A stretch of 48,928 nt of DNA from Burkholderiales bacterium (GCA_023383795.1 JAHDYJ010000022.1:1-48928), one strand, 5' to 3'. Counted from the stretch's first letter, positions 30,405 through 38,346 are shown. Program-made: numbers and translations. Notes: generated from the sequence alone by a model not told the origin.

Positions 30405-31040
30405 ATGCCTATCCGCATCGAATCCACCGACGTGCTCCTGGTCGTGGACGTGCAGAACGGGTTCGTTCCCGGCGGCAACCTCGCCGTGGCGCGCGGCGAC
30501 GAGGTCGTGCCGATCGCGAACCGCATCGCGCGCGCCTTCGCGAACGTGGTGCTCACCCAGGACTGGCATCCCGCCGGGCACATCTCGTTCGCCTCCAGCC
30601 ACCCGGGCAGGAAGCCGTTCGAGACGATCCGGCTCGCGTACGGGGACCAGATCCTGTGGCCGGATCACTGCGTGCAGGGCACGCGGGACGCCGAGTTCCA
30701 TCCGGCGCTCGCGATCCCGCACGCACAGCTCGTCCTGCGCAAGGGCTACCACCCCGACGTGGACAGCTACTCGGCGTTCGTCGAGGCGGACCGGACGACC
30801 AGCACCGGGCTCGCCGGCTATCTCGCGGCGCGCGGTTTGCGCCGCGTGTTCCTCTGCGGGCTCGCCACGGATTTCTGCGTCGCGTGGTCGGCGACCGATG
30901 CGCGGCGGCTCGCGTTCGAGGTGGTGGTGATCGAGGACGCGTGCCGGGCGATCGACACCGGCGGGTCGCTCGCCGCCGCGTGGCGCGACATGGAGGCCGC
31001 GGGCGTCCGGCGCATCCGCGGCGAGGAGCTGCCGCGCTGA
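30405..31040 (+). CDS. pncA: Nicotinamidase
   Basis: A 211-residue amidase of the isochorismatase superfamily that turns nicotinamide into nicotinate for NAD salvage. The catalytic triad is D15 (VVDVQNGF), K113 (LRKGY) and C158 (GLATDFCV); metal ligands D53, H55 and H59 are in TQDWHPAGH; and WPDHCVQG is the usual nicotinamidase segment. The start at 30405 ([15 protein letters not shown]) removes 23 upstream residues without homology. It is divergent from maeB and convergent with the HlyD-type gene, with a 21-bp gap. Confidence 0.95.
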   Translation: MPIRIESTDVLLVVDVQNGFVPGGNLAVARGDEVVPIANRIARAFANVVLTQDWHPAGHISFASSHPGRKPFETIRLAYGDQILWPDHCVQGTRDAEFHPALAIPHAQLVLRKGYHPDVDSYSAFVEADRTTSTGLAGYLAARGLRRVFLCGLATDFCVAWSATDARRLAFEVVVIEDACRAIDTGGSLAAAWRDMEAAGVRRIRGEELPR

Positions 31041-31061
31041 GCGGTCGCGGACGCGGCGGCG

Positions 31062-32420
31062 TCAGCGCTCGCGTCCGGCTTCGTGCAGCGTGCGGCGCAC
31101 GGGCGAGAGCAGATACTCGAGCACGGTGCGCGTGCCGAGATTGATCTCCGCGGTCACCTGCATCCCGGGCGAGAGCGGAAAGCGCCGGCCCTCGGCCTCC
31201 AGGTACGGCTCGGCGAGCGCCACCACCGTCCGGTAGCCGGCGCCCGGCGGCCCGCCCGTACCGGGCGCGCGCCGCTCGCCGCCGTCGCTCGCATCCGGGC
31301 TGACGCGCTCCACGGTCCCGGACAGCATCCCGTACTTCTGGAACGGATAGGCCGCGAGCTTGAGCTTCACCGGGCGCCGCGCGGCGACCAGGCCCGCGTC
31401 CTCGTGCCCCACCCACACCTCGGCCTGCATCGGCTCGTTCACCGGCACGAGCGTCATCAGCACGGTGCCGGGCTGCAGCACGGTGCCGGCGGTGTGGGTG
31501 GCGAGGTCCTTGACGATGCCGTCCTGCGGGGCGCGGAGCTCGAGCAGCTCGAAGCGCGCGGTCTGCTTGTCGAGCTCGCGGCGCAGGCGGTGCTGCTGCG
31601 CGGCGAGCTCGACGCGCTCGTTCTGCAGCGCCTCGCGGTAGCCCGACTGGCTCTGCGCGATCCGCCGCCGCGCCTGCTCGATGCCGGCGGAGAGGCTCGC
31701 GATCGCGAACTGCTGCGCCTTGAGGTCCTGCTCCTTCTCGATGCGCTCGCGCCGCTTGTCGAGATAGGCGAGCCGGTTCGCGAAGCCCTCGCGCGCCAGC
31801 CGCTCGTACGACTGCTCGCGCTCGATCGCGATCGGCAGGCTCTGCCGCAGCTTGGATTCGATCTCGATCGCGCTCTTGAGCTCCTGCTCGGCGCGGGCGA
31901 GCACCGCCCGCTCGGCGTCGAGCTGGTCGCGATGGGCCTCGCGCCGCGCGCGGAACTGCGCCTCGACCTGGGCGTAGAGCTCCGGTGGATCGGCGGGTCC
32001 GGCGGCGAGCGGCCCGCCGGCGAGCTCGGCGTCGACGCGGCGCAGCTGCAGTCGCGCGAGGGCGAGCTCGTTCTCGATGGTCCGCTTGTCCGCCTCCGTG
32101 AAGCGCTTGTCCATGCGGGCGAGCACCTGGCCGGCGCGCACCCGGTCGCCCTCGCGCACGAGCAGCTCCTTGACGATCCCCGACTCGGCGGGCTGGACGA
32201 TCTGCAGGTAATTGCGCGGGACGATCCGTCCGTGCGCCACCGCGATGATGTCCAGGCGGCCGACCGCGGCCCATACGATCGACACGGCCACCAGCGCCAG
32301 CAGCACGTAGAGGAGCAGGCGCGGCAGCGGGGACGGCGGCGCCTCCTGGAGCCGCAGGATGCCGGGCGCGAAATCCAGCGGCTCGGCGCGCAGGCCGCGG
32401 ATGCGCTCGAAGGCGCTCAT
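31062..32420 (-). CDS. Type I secretion membrane fusion protein (HlyD family)
   Basis: A 452-residue periplasmic adaptor. A short cytosolic N-terminus and one membrane anchor ([19 protein letters not shown]) precede the first half-lipoyl domain ([20 protein letters not shown]), a long coiled coil (about residues 115-290), the second half-lipoyl domain ([17 protein letters not shown]) and a beta-barrel ending [20 protein letters not shown], the HlyD C-terminal signature. It links the ABC transporter to a TolC-like channel. A Gly/Pro/Asp-rich insert ([14 protein letters not shown]) sits in the barrel region. Its ATG overlaps the ABC transporter stop by 4 bp. Confidence 0.93.
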   Translation of the reverse strand: MSAFERIRGLRAEPLDFAPGILRLQEAPPSPLPRLLLYVLLALVAVSIVWAAVGRLDIIAVAHGRIVPRNYLQIVQPAESGIVKELLVREGDRVRAGQVLARMDKRFTEADKRTIENELALARLQLRRVDAELAGGPLAAGPADPPELYAQVEAQFRARREAHRDQLDAERAVLARAEQELKSAIEIESKLRQSLPIAIEREQSYERLAREGFANRLAYLDKRRERIEKEQDLKAQQFAIASLSAGIEQARRRIAQSQSGYREALQNERVELAAQQHRLRRELDKQTARFELLELRAPQDGIVKDLATHTAGTVLQPGTVLMTLVPVNEPMQAEVWVGHEDAGLVAARRPVKLKLAAYPFQKYGMLSGTVERVSPDASDGGERRAPGTGGPPGAGYRTVVALAEPYLEAEGRRFPLSPGMQVTAEINLGTRTVLEYLLSPVRRTLHEAGRER

Positions 32421-34570
32421 GGGACGGCCCCCGGAACGGCCAGGGCGTCCCCGCCCACGGTGCGCAGCGCCGGGCGGCCGCCCAGGCCGACGATCTCGTC
32501 GACCTGCAGGCCGCGCGGCAGCTGGTGCGCGATGAAGATCATCGTGACGTGGCCCTTGAGCTGGTTCACGGTCCGCGCGAGCTGCTCGGCCGTCTCCGGA
32601 TCGAGGTTGCTGGTCGCCTCGTCGAAGATCAGCGCGCGCGGGCGCTTGAGCAGCGCACGCGCCACGGCCACGCGCTGGCGCTGCCCGCCCGATAGGCCGA
32701 CGCCGTGCTCGCCGATGCGGGTCTGGTAGCCGTCGGGAAGCCGCTCGATGAAGTCGTGGATCTCGGCCATGCGGCAGGCCTGCACCACCTGCTGGAACGT
32801 GGCGTGCGGGTTGGCGAGCGCGAGGTTCTCGTAGATGGTCCCCGCGAACAGCACGGTCTCCTGCGGCACCACGCCGAAGTGGGCGCGCAGCTCGTTCGCG
32901 GAGAAGGTCCGGATGTCCCGCCCGGCGACCAGGATGCGCCCCGCGGTGGGAAGGTAGAAGCCCTGCAGGAGCTTCGCGAGCGTGCTCTTGCCGCTGCCCG
33001 AGGGCCCCATGATCGCCACGCAGGCGCCGGGGCGCACGCGCACGCTCAGCCCCTGGTAGAGGTACGGCAGATTGTCGGCGTAGCGGAACGCGAGGTCCTC
33101 GATCTCGACCGAGACGACGCTCTGCCCGGCGCGCGCCGGCACGAGCGAGTGCGGCTCGGCCGGGTGATCCATGATGTCCCCGAGCCGCCTGACGGCGACC
33201 GCCGCCTGCTGGAATTCCTGCCACAGCCCGACCAGGCGCAGCATCGGCTGCGAGAGCCGGGTGGCGAACATCTGGAACGCGACCAGCATGCCGATGGTGA
33301 AGCCCTCGTTCCGCATCACGTGCCACGCGCCGACCACCAGGATCAGCAGCGTCATCAGCTGCTCGAGCGAGCCGGCGGCGACGCCGTAGGTGTTCGACAG
33401 CTGGCGCGTGTTGAACCCGGCGACGAGGTAGCTCGACAGGTAGTCGCCGAAGCGGCTCCTCAGCTGGGGCTCCATCTGCAGCGATTTCACCGTCTCGATG
33501 CCGGCCACGTACTCGGTGGTGAAGGCCTGGTTGCGCGCGCCGAGCAGGAACTGGTGGTTCAGCCGCGCGCGGATCAGCGGGACGATCAAGATCGACAGCG
33601 CGGCGATCGCCGCGAGGATGCCGAGCGCGATCAGCGTGAGCTGCCAGCTGTACCAGAACATCAGCGCCAGGAACACGACCAGGAACGGCAGGTCGAGCAC
33701 CAGGGTGACCGCCGCCCCGCTCACGAACTCGCGGATCGTCTCGACGCCGTGCAGCCGCGCGACGATGGTGCCGGTCGGCCGGCTCTCGAAGTAGCGCAGC
33801 GGCACCGCGAGCAGGTGGTCGAACACGCGCGTGCCGAGCACCGCGTCGACCCGGTTGCCGGTGTGCAGCACGAGGTACTGCCGCACCCAGCTCATCGCCG
33901 CGGTGAACGCCATCACGGCGATCAGGGCGATGCCGATCACGGCGAGGGTGTTGGTCGTCTGGTGCACGATCACCTTGTCGATGACCACCTGCGTGAAGAG
34001 CGGCGTGGCGAGCGCGAGCAGCTGGATCGCGGCCGAGGCGAGCAGCACGTCGCGCCAGATCGGCTTGTGCCGCAGCAGCTCGGGAACGAACCAGCCGAAC
34101 CCGAAGCGCGCGGCCGCCTCCGCGGCGGCATCCGGATCGCGCACCGGCTTGCCCTCGGGCGCGAGCTGCACGAGCTCGCCGGCGAACCGGTCCTCGAACT
34201 CTTCGACGGTGAACGCGCGCGGCACCAAGTGGCCGGCCTCGACGACGTGCACCCGGTCGCGGTCCGCGCGGATCACGAGGCCGAGGTCGTGCTCGACGGC
34301 GGCCGCGGGGGCCACAGGCGGCGGCTCCGCCGCCGGGGGCGCGAGCACGACCACGCACGGCAGGGTCACGCCGTCGAGATCGGCGCCGCTCGCGTGCCGC
34401 ACGGCCGCGCGCAGGCCGAGCCGCTTCGCGGCGTCGACCAGCGTGCCGAGCGCGTACGGGGGCGGGAACTCGCGCTGCACCAGCGCAGCATCGAACGGCA
34501 TCCGGTGCAGCTGCGATACCGCCGCGAGCGCCCAGATCACCTGCTCCCGCTTTAGCGAAACCGGGCTCAC
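32417..34570 (-). CDS. Type I secretion ABC transporter (HlyB-like, with C39-like domain)
   Basis: A 717-residue fused permease/ATPase. Residues 1-130 form a C39-like domain; the catalytic Cys-containing QxxxxDCG motif of true C39 peptidases is absent (REQVIWALAAVSQLHRMPFD), so it should not cleave leader peptides and instead resembles HlyB of RTX exporters. Six membrane helices follow, starting near LLASAAIQLLALATPLFTQV. The ATPase domain has Walker A GPSGSGKST, signature LSGGQRQRVAVARAL, Walker B ALIFDEATSNLD and the H-loop FIAHQ. The HlyD partner is coupled by an ATGA overlap. No RTX-like substrate, outer-membrane channel or acyltransferase gene is nearby. Confidence 0.93.
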   Translation of the reverse strand: MSPVSLKREQVIWALAAVSQLHRMPFDAALVQREFPPPYALGTLVDAAKRLGLRAAVRHASGADLDGVTLPCVVVLAPPAAEPPPVAPAAAVEHDLGLVIRADRDRVHVVEAGHLVPRAFTVEEFEDRFAGELVQLAPEGKPVRDPDAAAEAAARFGFGWFVPELLRHKPIWRDVLLASAAIQLLALATPLFTQVVIDKVIVHQTTNTLAVIGIALIAVMAFTAAMSWVRQYLVLHTGNRVDAVLGTRVFDHLLAVPLRYFESRPTGTIVARLHGVETIREFVSGAAVTLVLDLPFLVVFLALMFWYSWQLTLIALGILAAIAALSILIVPLIRARLNHQFLLGARNQAFTTEYVAGIETVKSLQMEPQLRSRFGDYLSSYLVAGFNTRQLSNTYGVAAGSLEQLMTLLILVVGAWHVMRNEGFTIGMLVAFQMFATRLSQPMLRLVGLWQEFQQAAVAVRRLGDIMDHPAEPHSLVPARAGQSVVSVEIEDLAFRYADNLPYLYQGLSVRVRPGACVAIMGPSGSGKSTLAKLLQGFYLPTAGRILVAGRDIRTFSANELRAHFGVVPQETVLFAGTIYENLALANPHATFQQVVQACRMAEIHDFIERLPDGYQTRIGEHGVGLSGGQRQRVAVARALLKRPRALIFDEATSNLDPETAEQLARTVNQLKGHVTMIFIAHQLPRGLQVDEIVGLGGRPALRTVGGDALAVPGAVP

Positions 34571-34672
34571 GGGCGTGCTGTTCTCTCTCGACCTCCGAGA
34601 AAAACGAGTGTAGGGCGCGACCCCAGCTCCAACAACGACTTATGCACGGTTCCGGCGGCAAAGGGGGCCGCG

Positions 34673-34697
34673 AAGTGCGCACTTTTGCCGCTAGAAT
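34673..34697 (+). promoter_or_regulatory. -10 element and 12-bp palindrome before the aminotransferase
   Basis: TAGAAT at 34692-34697 lies 8 nt before the ATG at 34706, which would give a very short or absent leader. AAGTGCGCACTT (34673-34684), a perfect palindrome, sits 7 bp upstream of the -10, where a regulator would overlap the promoter spacer. No good -35 is visible. Confidence 0.4.
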
Positions 34698-34705
34698 CCC
34701 GGCCA

Positions 34706-35899
34706 ATGACGCCGCACGCCCGCGCCGAGTCGATCCACGCCGTCCACCTCGCCGCGCGCATGGCGGACATCGAGCCGTTCCACGTGATGGAGATCCAGCG
34801 CCGGGCGTTCGAGCTCGACGCGGCGGGGCGGCGCGTGGTGCACATGGAGATCGGGCAGCCGGATTTCGCGGCGCCTGAGCCGGTGGTCGAGGCGGCGATC
34901 GCGGCGATGCGCCGCGAGCCGATGGGGTATGCCCCGTCGCTCGGGCTGCCGGCGCTGCGCGCCGCGATCGCCCGGTTCTACGCCGAGCGCTACGGCGTCG
35001 AGATCGGGATGGAGCGCGTGCTCGTGACCGCGGGCGCGTCGGGCGCCTTCCTGATCTCGCTCGGGGCGCTGGTCGACCCGGGCGACGAGGTGCTGATGCC
35101 CGACCCCTGCTACCCCTGCAACCGTCACTTCGTGCGCCTGTTCGAGGGCGTCGCGCGCTCGATCCCGGTCGACGAGCGCACGCGCTACCAGCTGACGCTC
35201 GCCGAGGTCGAGCGCAACTGGGGAGCCCGCACGCGCGGCGTGCTGCTCGCGTCGCCGTCGAACCCGACCGGGACGATCGTCCCGGCGGCGGAGCTCGCCG
35301 CGATCGTGGACTGGGTGCAGGCGCGCGGCGGCTTCGTCCTGGTGGACGAGATCTACCACGAGCTCGTGTACGGCGACCCGCTGCCGACCGCCGCGGCGTT
35401 GTCCGACGAGGTGTTCGTCGTCAACAGCTTCTCCAAGTACTTCAACATGACCGGCTGGCGCCTCGGCTGGATCGTGACGCCGGCGCGCTACGCGCGCGCG
35501 CTGGAGCGGCTCGCGCAGAACCTGTACATCTGCGCGTCGGTGCCGGCCCAGCACGCGGCGATCGCGGCGCTCGACCCGGACGCGCTCGCGGTCTTCGAGG
35601 AGCGCCGGCGCGAGTTCCAGCGGCGGCGCGACTTCCTCGTGCCGGCGCTGCGCGAGCTGGGCTTCCGGGTGCCGCTGATGCCGGAGGGCGCTTTCTACGT
35701 CTACGCGGGCTGCGAGGCGTTCGGTCCGGACAGCCACGCGCTCGCGCTGCGGCTGCTGGAGCGCGCGGGGGTGGCGGTCACGCCGGGCATCGATTTCGGG
35801 GTGCATCGACCGGAGCGCCACCTGCGCTTCGCGTACACGCGCGCCCTGGAGGAGCTGAGCGAGGGCGTGGAGCGCATGCGCGCGGAGCTCGCGCGCTGA
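34706..35899 (+). CDS. PLP-dependent aminotransferase, class I/II (aspartate aminotransferase family)
   Basis: A 397-residue fold-type I enzyme. Conserved segments are MEIGQPDFAAPEPVVEAA, VTAGASGAFLISL, PDPCYPCNRHF, SPSNPTGTIVP, the PLP-anchoring VDEIYHELVY, the lysine segment NSFSKYFNMTGWRLGW and the substrate-carboxylate segment ending HLRFAYTRAL. Amino-donor specificity cannot be deduced; many such proteins are annotated as aspartate or alanine transaminases. The start at 34706 is preferred; an in-frame TTG seven codons upstream lies across the -10 element. It is divergent from the type I secretion genes and converges on the DUF302 gene. Confidence 0.9.
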   Translation: MTPHARAESIHAVHLAARMADIEPFHVMEIQRRAFELDAAGRRVVHMEIGQPDFAAPEPVVEAAIAAMRREPMGYAPSLGLPALRAAIARFYAERYGVEIGMERVLVTAGASGAFLISLGALVDPGDEVLMPDPCYPCNRHFVRLFEGVARSIPVDERTRYQLTLAEVERNWGARTRGVLLASPSNPTGTIVPAAELAAIVDWVQARGGFVLVDEIYHELVYGDPLPTAAALSDEVFVVNSFSKYFNMTGWRLGWIVTPARYARALERLAQNLYICASVPAQHAAIAALDPDALAVFEERRREFQRRRDFLVPALRELGFRVPLMPEGAFYVYAGCEAFGPDSHALALRLLERAGVAVTPGIDFGVHRPERHLRFAYTRALEELSEGVERMRAELAR

Positions 35900-35923
35900 A
35901 CCGGCCGGCAGGCGACCCAGCCG

Positions 35924-36394
35924 CTAGCGCAGCGCCTCGCGAACGATCTCGTCGAGCAGCCGCTCGACCTCGGCCATGCCCTGCCCCCGGGGCTGCCGAC
36001 GGTACGCCACGTGAACGCGGCCGGCCTCGCCGGCGCCTTCGGCGAGCGTGTACACCGCGATCGTGTAGGGGCAGTAGACGATCCGGTGCGGATCGGCCTC
36101 CATCATCGCGCGCGAGACCCGTGCGCTGCAGAATTCCAGGATCTCCGCCTTGCCGTACAGCCGGCGGGCGGCCCCGACATCCTGCGCGGTGCGCTCGAGC
36201 ATGTCGCCGACGTGCGCCACGCGGTCGATGACCAGGCCCTTGCCCTCGATCGCCGCCGCCACGGCATCCCTCACGTCGTCGAAGCTGCCTCGCCCCGAGA
36301 AGCGCACGATCTCGTCCGCGGCGACGCCGCCCGGGACCACGGCGGACGCGGCGCCGAGCGCCGCCGCAAGCAGGAGCGCGCACCGCGATCGCAT
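35924..36394 (-). CDS. Exported DUF302 protein
   Basis: A 156-residue protein with a signal peptide (MRSRCALLLAAALGAASAVV, cleavage probably after VAA-DE). The mature part is a DUF302 domain: FSGRGSFDDVRDAVAAAIEG, GLVIDRVAHVGDMLERTA, then FCSARVSRAMMEADPHRI and VYCPYTIAVYTL. The family is small, widespread and of unknown function, sometimes linked to redox or lipid processes. It starts 26 bp after the lytic transglycosylase stop and is likely cotranscribed with it, both products acting in the periplasm. Confidence 0.88.
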   Translation of the reverse strand: MRSRCALLLAAALGAASAVVPGGVAADEIVRFSGRGSFDDVRDAVAAAIEGKGLVIDRVAHVGDMLERTAQDVGAARRLYGKAEILEFCSARVSRAMMEADPHRIVYCPYTIAVYTLAEGAGEAGRVHVAYRRQPRGQGMAEVERLLDEIVREALR

Positions 36395-36420
36395 CCTGCC
36401 GACGCTCGCGACGGTGTGCC

Positions 36421-37137
36421 TCAGGCGTCCGACCCCGGCCGCCTGGCACGCTCGGAAGGCAAGGCGGCCGCCGCCCGCTCGCGCAGGCGCTGCTTCTCGG
36501 CAAGCACCTTCTGCGAATACTGGTTCGCCGGATCCTCGACCGCCCCCGCGTACATCTGCAGCCCGCCCTGCAGGTCGCCGGCACGACGGATGTAGTCGCT
36601 CAGGATCTCGGCTCCCACGCGGATGTTCGTGCGCGGGTCGAGCACCGATTCCTCGCCCCCGTGATAGGCGAGCTTGTCGAGATGGAAGCGCGGAACGACC
36701 TGCATGAGGCCCTTCGCGCCATAGGTGCTTTCGGCGATCGGGTTGAAGCTCGACTCGATCGCCACCACCGCCAGGATCAGCAGCGGGTCGAGCCCGGTGC
36801 GCTGCGCGGCGCGGAAGGCTTCGCCCACCAGCTCGGCGGTCGCCTCGCCGGATACCCGGTACTTCCGCGAGAGGTAGGCGGCGAGCGCGCGCTGGCGCGG
36901 CTCGGCCGCGGACGTCGCCGCCGCCGTGCTCGTCGCCGTGTCGCGCGACGTGCGGACCACGGGAACGTCCAGCGCGCTCGCGGCGCCGGCGTCCTTCGGC
37001 CAGTCGCCGGGTCCGCCGAGCAGGAGGAAGAGCGCGACCAGCAGCCCGAACCCCGCGAGGCCGTTGTGAACGGCCGCGATCAGGGTCTCACCGCCGCGTC
37101 GGACGCGCGCCTTGACGTCGACCAGTTTCAATCTCAT
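36421..37137 (-). CDS. Lytic transglycosylase (SLT family)
   Basis: A 238-residue protein. A cytosolic N-terminus and one membrane segment (GLAGFGLLVALFLLLGG) precede a short Ala/Thr-rich linker, then the SLT lysozyme-like domain with catalytic E128 in AIESSFNPIAES, GAKGLMQVVP and NIRVGAEIL. The C-terminus YSQKVLAEKQRLRERA is helical. It cleaves peptidoglycan to 1,6-anhydromuropeptides at the inner-membrane periplasmic face. GGAGG 9 bp before the ATG supports the start. A strong 12-bp hairpin (37157-37189) lies just upstream in the leader or promoter. Confidence 0.92.
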   Translation of the reverse strand: MRLKLVDVKARVRRGGETLIAAVHNGLAGFGLLVALFLLLGGPGDWPKDAGAASALDVPVVRTSRDTATSTAAATSAAEPRQRALAAYLSRKYRVSGEATAELVGEAFRAAQRTGLDPLLILAVVAIESSFNPIAESTYGAKGLMQVVPRFHLDKLAYHGGEESVLDPRTNIRVGAEILSDYIRRAGDLQGGLQMYAGAVEDPANQYSQKVLAEKQRLRERAAAALPSERARRPGSDA

Positions 37138-37156
37138 CCGCGTTGCCTCCAGTCTT

Positions 37157-37189
37157 TCGCGGCCGGCGCTCTAGAATCGCCGGCCGCGA
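37157..37189. repeat. 12-bp perfect inverted repeat around TCTAGA, upstream of the lytic transglycosylase
   Basis: TCGCGGCCGGCG (37157-37168) and its exact complement (37178-37189) enclose a 9-nt loop CTCTAGAAT. On the minus strand it ends a few bases before the GGAGG ribosome site of the lytic transglycosylase. On the plus strand the loop holds TAGAAT. It may be a leader hairpin or an operator. Confidence 0.65.
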
Positions 37190-37197
37190 CGAACCCA

Positions 37198-37394
37198 GGT
37201 GCGCCTGCCTCCCTGCGGGCGCACCGCCAACAGAACCGCTCGGCGGGTGTAGTCGTTATGTGCGGTCGCCGAGAGCCCGCAGGGGCTGCGGCTCCGATGA
37301 CCGTGTGGCGTCCGCGGTTGCATGCTGCTCCGGCCCCCCTCGGCCGGTACTGCCACCCTGCGGAGTGCGCTCGGGAGAATACCCGAAGAGCAGC
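37198..37394. ncRNA. Candidate structured RNA or regulatory region (nested and competing inverted repeats)
   Basis: This is part of the 510-bp gene-free interval 37138-37647. Stems seen by eye: GGTGCGCC/GGCGCACC (37198-37205 with 37218-37225); CCCTGCGGGC/GCCCGCAGGG (37211-37220 with 37275-37284), which competes with the first; inner TCGGCG/CGCCGA (37240-37245 with 37267-37272); GCTGCTC/GAGCAGC (37324-37330 with 37388-37394), enclosing hairpins CCGGCC/GGCCGG (37330-37347) and TCGGG/CCCGA (37371-37386). The strand is not settled. No match to tRNA, tmRNA, SRP RNA or RNase P hallmarks. The rest of the interval (37395-37560) is AT-richer, with back-to-back TTGACG elements (37453-37468), and shows no coding frame I trust. 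Confidence 0.35.
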
Positions 37395-37567
37395 CGAAAA
37401 TCCAGTCTAATTAAGATCTTACTATTTGGCGCCGACGCGGAAAAGCGTGCGCCGTCAAAGGCTTGACGCTGCGCTGCACAATAAAAAAATTTTGGGGGAA
37501 AGCGCCCCCGGCCTGCTCCGGACCGGCTGGTAAAATTCCCAGCGTCGTTCGGCAGTCAGTGCCGGGG

Positions 37568-37583
37568 ACAAACACACCAAATG
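37568..37583. repeat. Direct repeat copy A bracketing the histone-like gene
   Basis: ACAAACACACCAAATG. It matches 38087-38102 at 15 of 16 bases, 519 bp away. This copy lies past the 3' end of the histone-like gene, next to the long hairpin. Confidence 0.7.
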
Positions 37584-37584
37584 C

Positions 37585-37638
37585 CGAATGTCTGCGGTCC
37601 ATCCCCTGCCTGCACAGGGGACGACCGCAGACCATTCG
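37585..37638 (-). terminator. Long hairpin after the histone-like gene (probable terminator)
   Basis: CGAATG-TCTGCGGTC (37585-37599) pairs with GACCGCAGA-c-CATTCG (37623-37638), and inside it CCCCTG (37603-37608) pairs with CAGGGG (37615-37620) around a 6-nt loop: 21 bp in all with small bulges. On the minus strand it starts 9 bp after the stop of the histone-like gene and is followed by the T-rich GCATTTGGTGTGTTTGT. It may act as an imperfect intrinsic terminator or a stabilising 3' end. Confidence 0.6.
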
Positions 37639-37647
37639 ACACCCGCC

Positions 37648-38061
37648 TTAAGGCCGAGACCCCGTCGGGAAGGGCCAAGCCGCCGCAGGATTGAGGGCGC
37701 TTTTCGCCCCAGACGCTGCCGCGGTCGACGGGGCTGCAGGAGCCCCCGCCGGCGCCGGCATTGCCGGTTTTCCTGCGGATCTGGCCGCTTTCGCGGGTCC
37801 GGCCGCCTTCTTTCTGGCGGGTCGCGCAGCCTTCTTCTTGGCCTTCTTCGCGGGCTTCTTGGCTGCTTTCTTTCTACGTGCCGCTTTCTTAGCCGGCTTG
37901 GCCTTCTTCTTCTTCTTCGCTGACTTCTTCTTCTTTAATGCCTTTTTCTTGGAAGACTTCTTCTTCGCTGCTGATCTGCGCTTCTTCGACTTCTTCGCAG
38001 ACTTCTTCACGGCCTTCTTGGCCTTCTTCGCAGCCTTCTTCGCTTTCTTCTTCGTTGCCAT
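37648..38061 (-). CDS. Histone H1-like Lys/Ala-rich DNA-binding protein
   Basis: A 137-residue highly basic protein built mostly of lysine and alanine runs (MATKKKAKKAAKKAKKAVKK) up to about residue 95, then an Ala/Pro-rich part ending LNPAAAWPFPTGSRP, a tail I recall from betaproteobacterial H1-like proteins. The composition matches bacterial histone H1/AlgP-like nucleoid proteins that bind and condense DNA without sequence preference. An AAGGAG ribosome site (38069-38074) is 7 nt before the ATG at 38061 and only 1 nt from an in-frame ATG at 38067, so 38061 is chosen. The plus strand shows long pyrimidine-rich TTCTTC tracts as a result. A strong hairpin follows the stop. Confidence 0.85.
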   Translation of the reverse strand: MATKKKAKKAAKKAKKAVKKSAKKSKKRRSAAKKKSSKKKALKKKKSAKKKKKAKPAKKAARRKKAAKKPAKKAKKKAARPARKKAAGPAKAARSAGKPAMPAPAGAPAAPSTAAASGAKSALNPAAAWPFPTGSRP

Positions 38062-38086
38062 GCTCATACTCCTTTCACGTAGTTGA

Positions 38087-38102
38087 ACAAACACACCAGA
38101 TG
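38087..38102. repeat. Direct repeat copy B bracketing the histone-like gene
   Basis: ACAAACACACCAGATG, one mismatch from copy A at 37568-37583. On the minus strand it reads as the 5' leader of the histone-like gene, just before its ribosome site. Confidence 0.7.
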
Positions 38103-38190
38103 GACCCGGCCGTGCAGGCCCGGGTATCCGGCCGCCCGAGCCGAAGCTCGCGCAGCCGAATCCTGCGGCCGTCGTGCGAAGACGACGGCA

Positions 38191-38226
38191 CAAACAAAAA
38201 TGTCGGCGCCGCGGCGGCGCCGACAT
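38191..38226 (-). terminator. Rho-independent terminator of nrdAB
   Basis: ATGTCGGCGCCG (38200-38211), a 3-nt loop and its exact complement (38215-38226) form a 12-bp stem. On the minus strand it is followed by TTTTTGTTTG. It lies about 120 bp past the nrdB stop. A second small hairpin (CCGTCGT/ACGACGG, 38169-38188) lies just beyond. Apart from copy B of the direct repeat, the 285-bp gap 38062-38346 holds nothing else I can name. Confidence 0.85.
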
Positions 38227-38346
38227 CGAACTTCGTGCTCCGCGGACGCGGGAAACGCACCGCGCCTGCGCACCGACCGCCGCTTGCGGGCGGACGGCAG
38301 CGGGCCGTATGGCGGGCGCGAGTCGCCCGCACAGCGGGGTGAGCGC

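Noticed and set aside
32421..34706. N-terminal extension of the HlyD-type protein through the ABC transporter region
   Set aside because: The frame is open but overlaps the transporter gene in another frame and encodes Arg/Ala-rich nonsense. The ATG at 32420 in an ATGA overlap starts the recognisable protein.
37211..37284. A 74-nt element with paired ends that looks like a tRNA or a 6S-type RNA
   Set aside because: The ends pair over 10 bp, but there is no T-arm GGTTCGA, D arm, anticodon stem or CCA. It also lacks the long rod with central bubble of 6S RNA, as far as I can tell by eye. Kept only as an unnamed structure.
37850..38050. TTCTTC-rich tract as a microsatellite or CRISPR-like array
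   Set aside because: It is the complement of lysine codons in the H1-like gene. There are no spaced identical repeats, and no CRISPR array is seen anywhere in the window.
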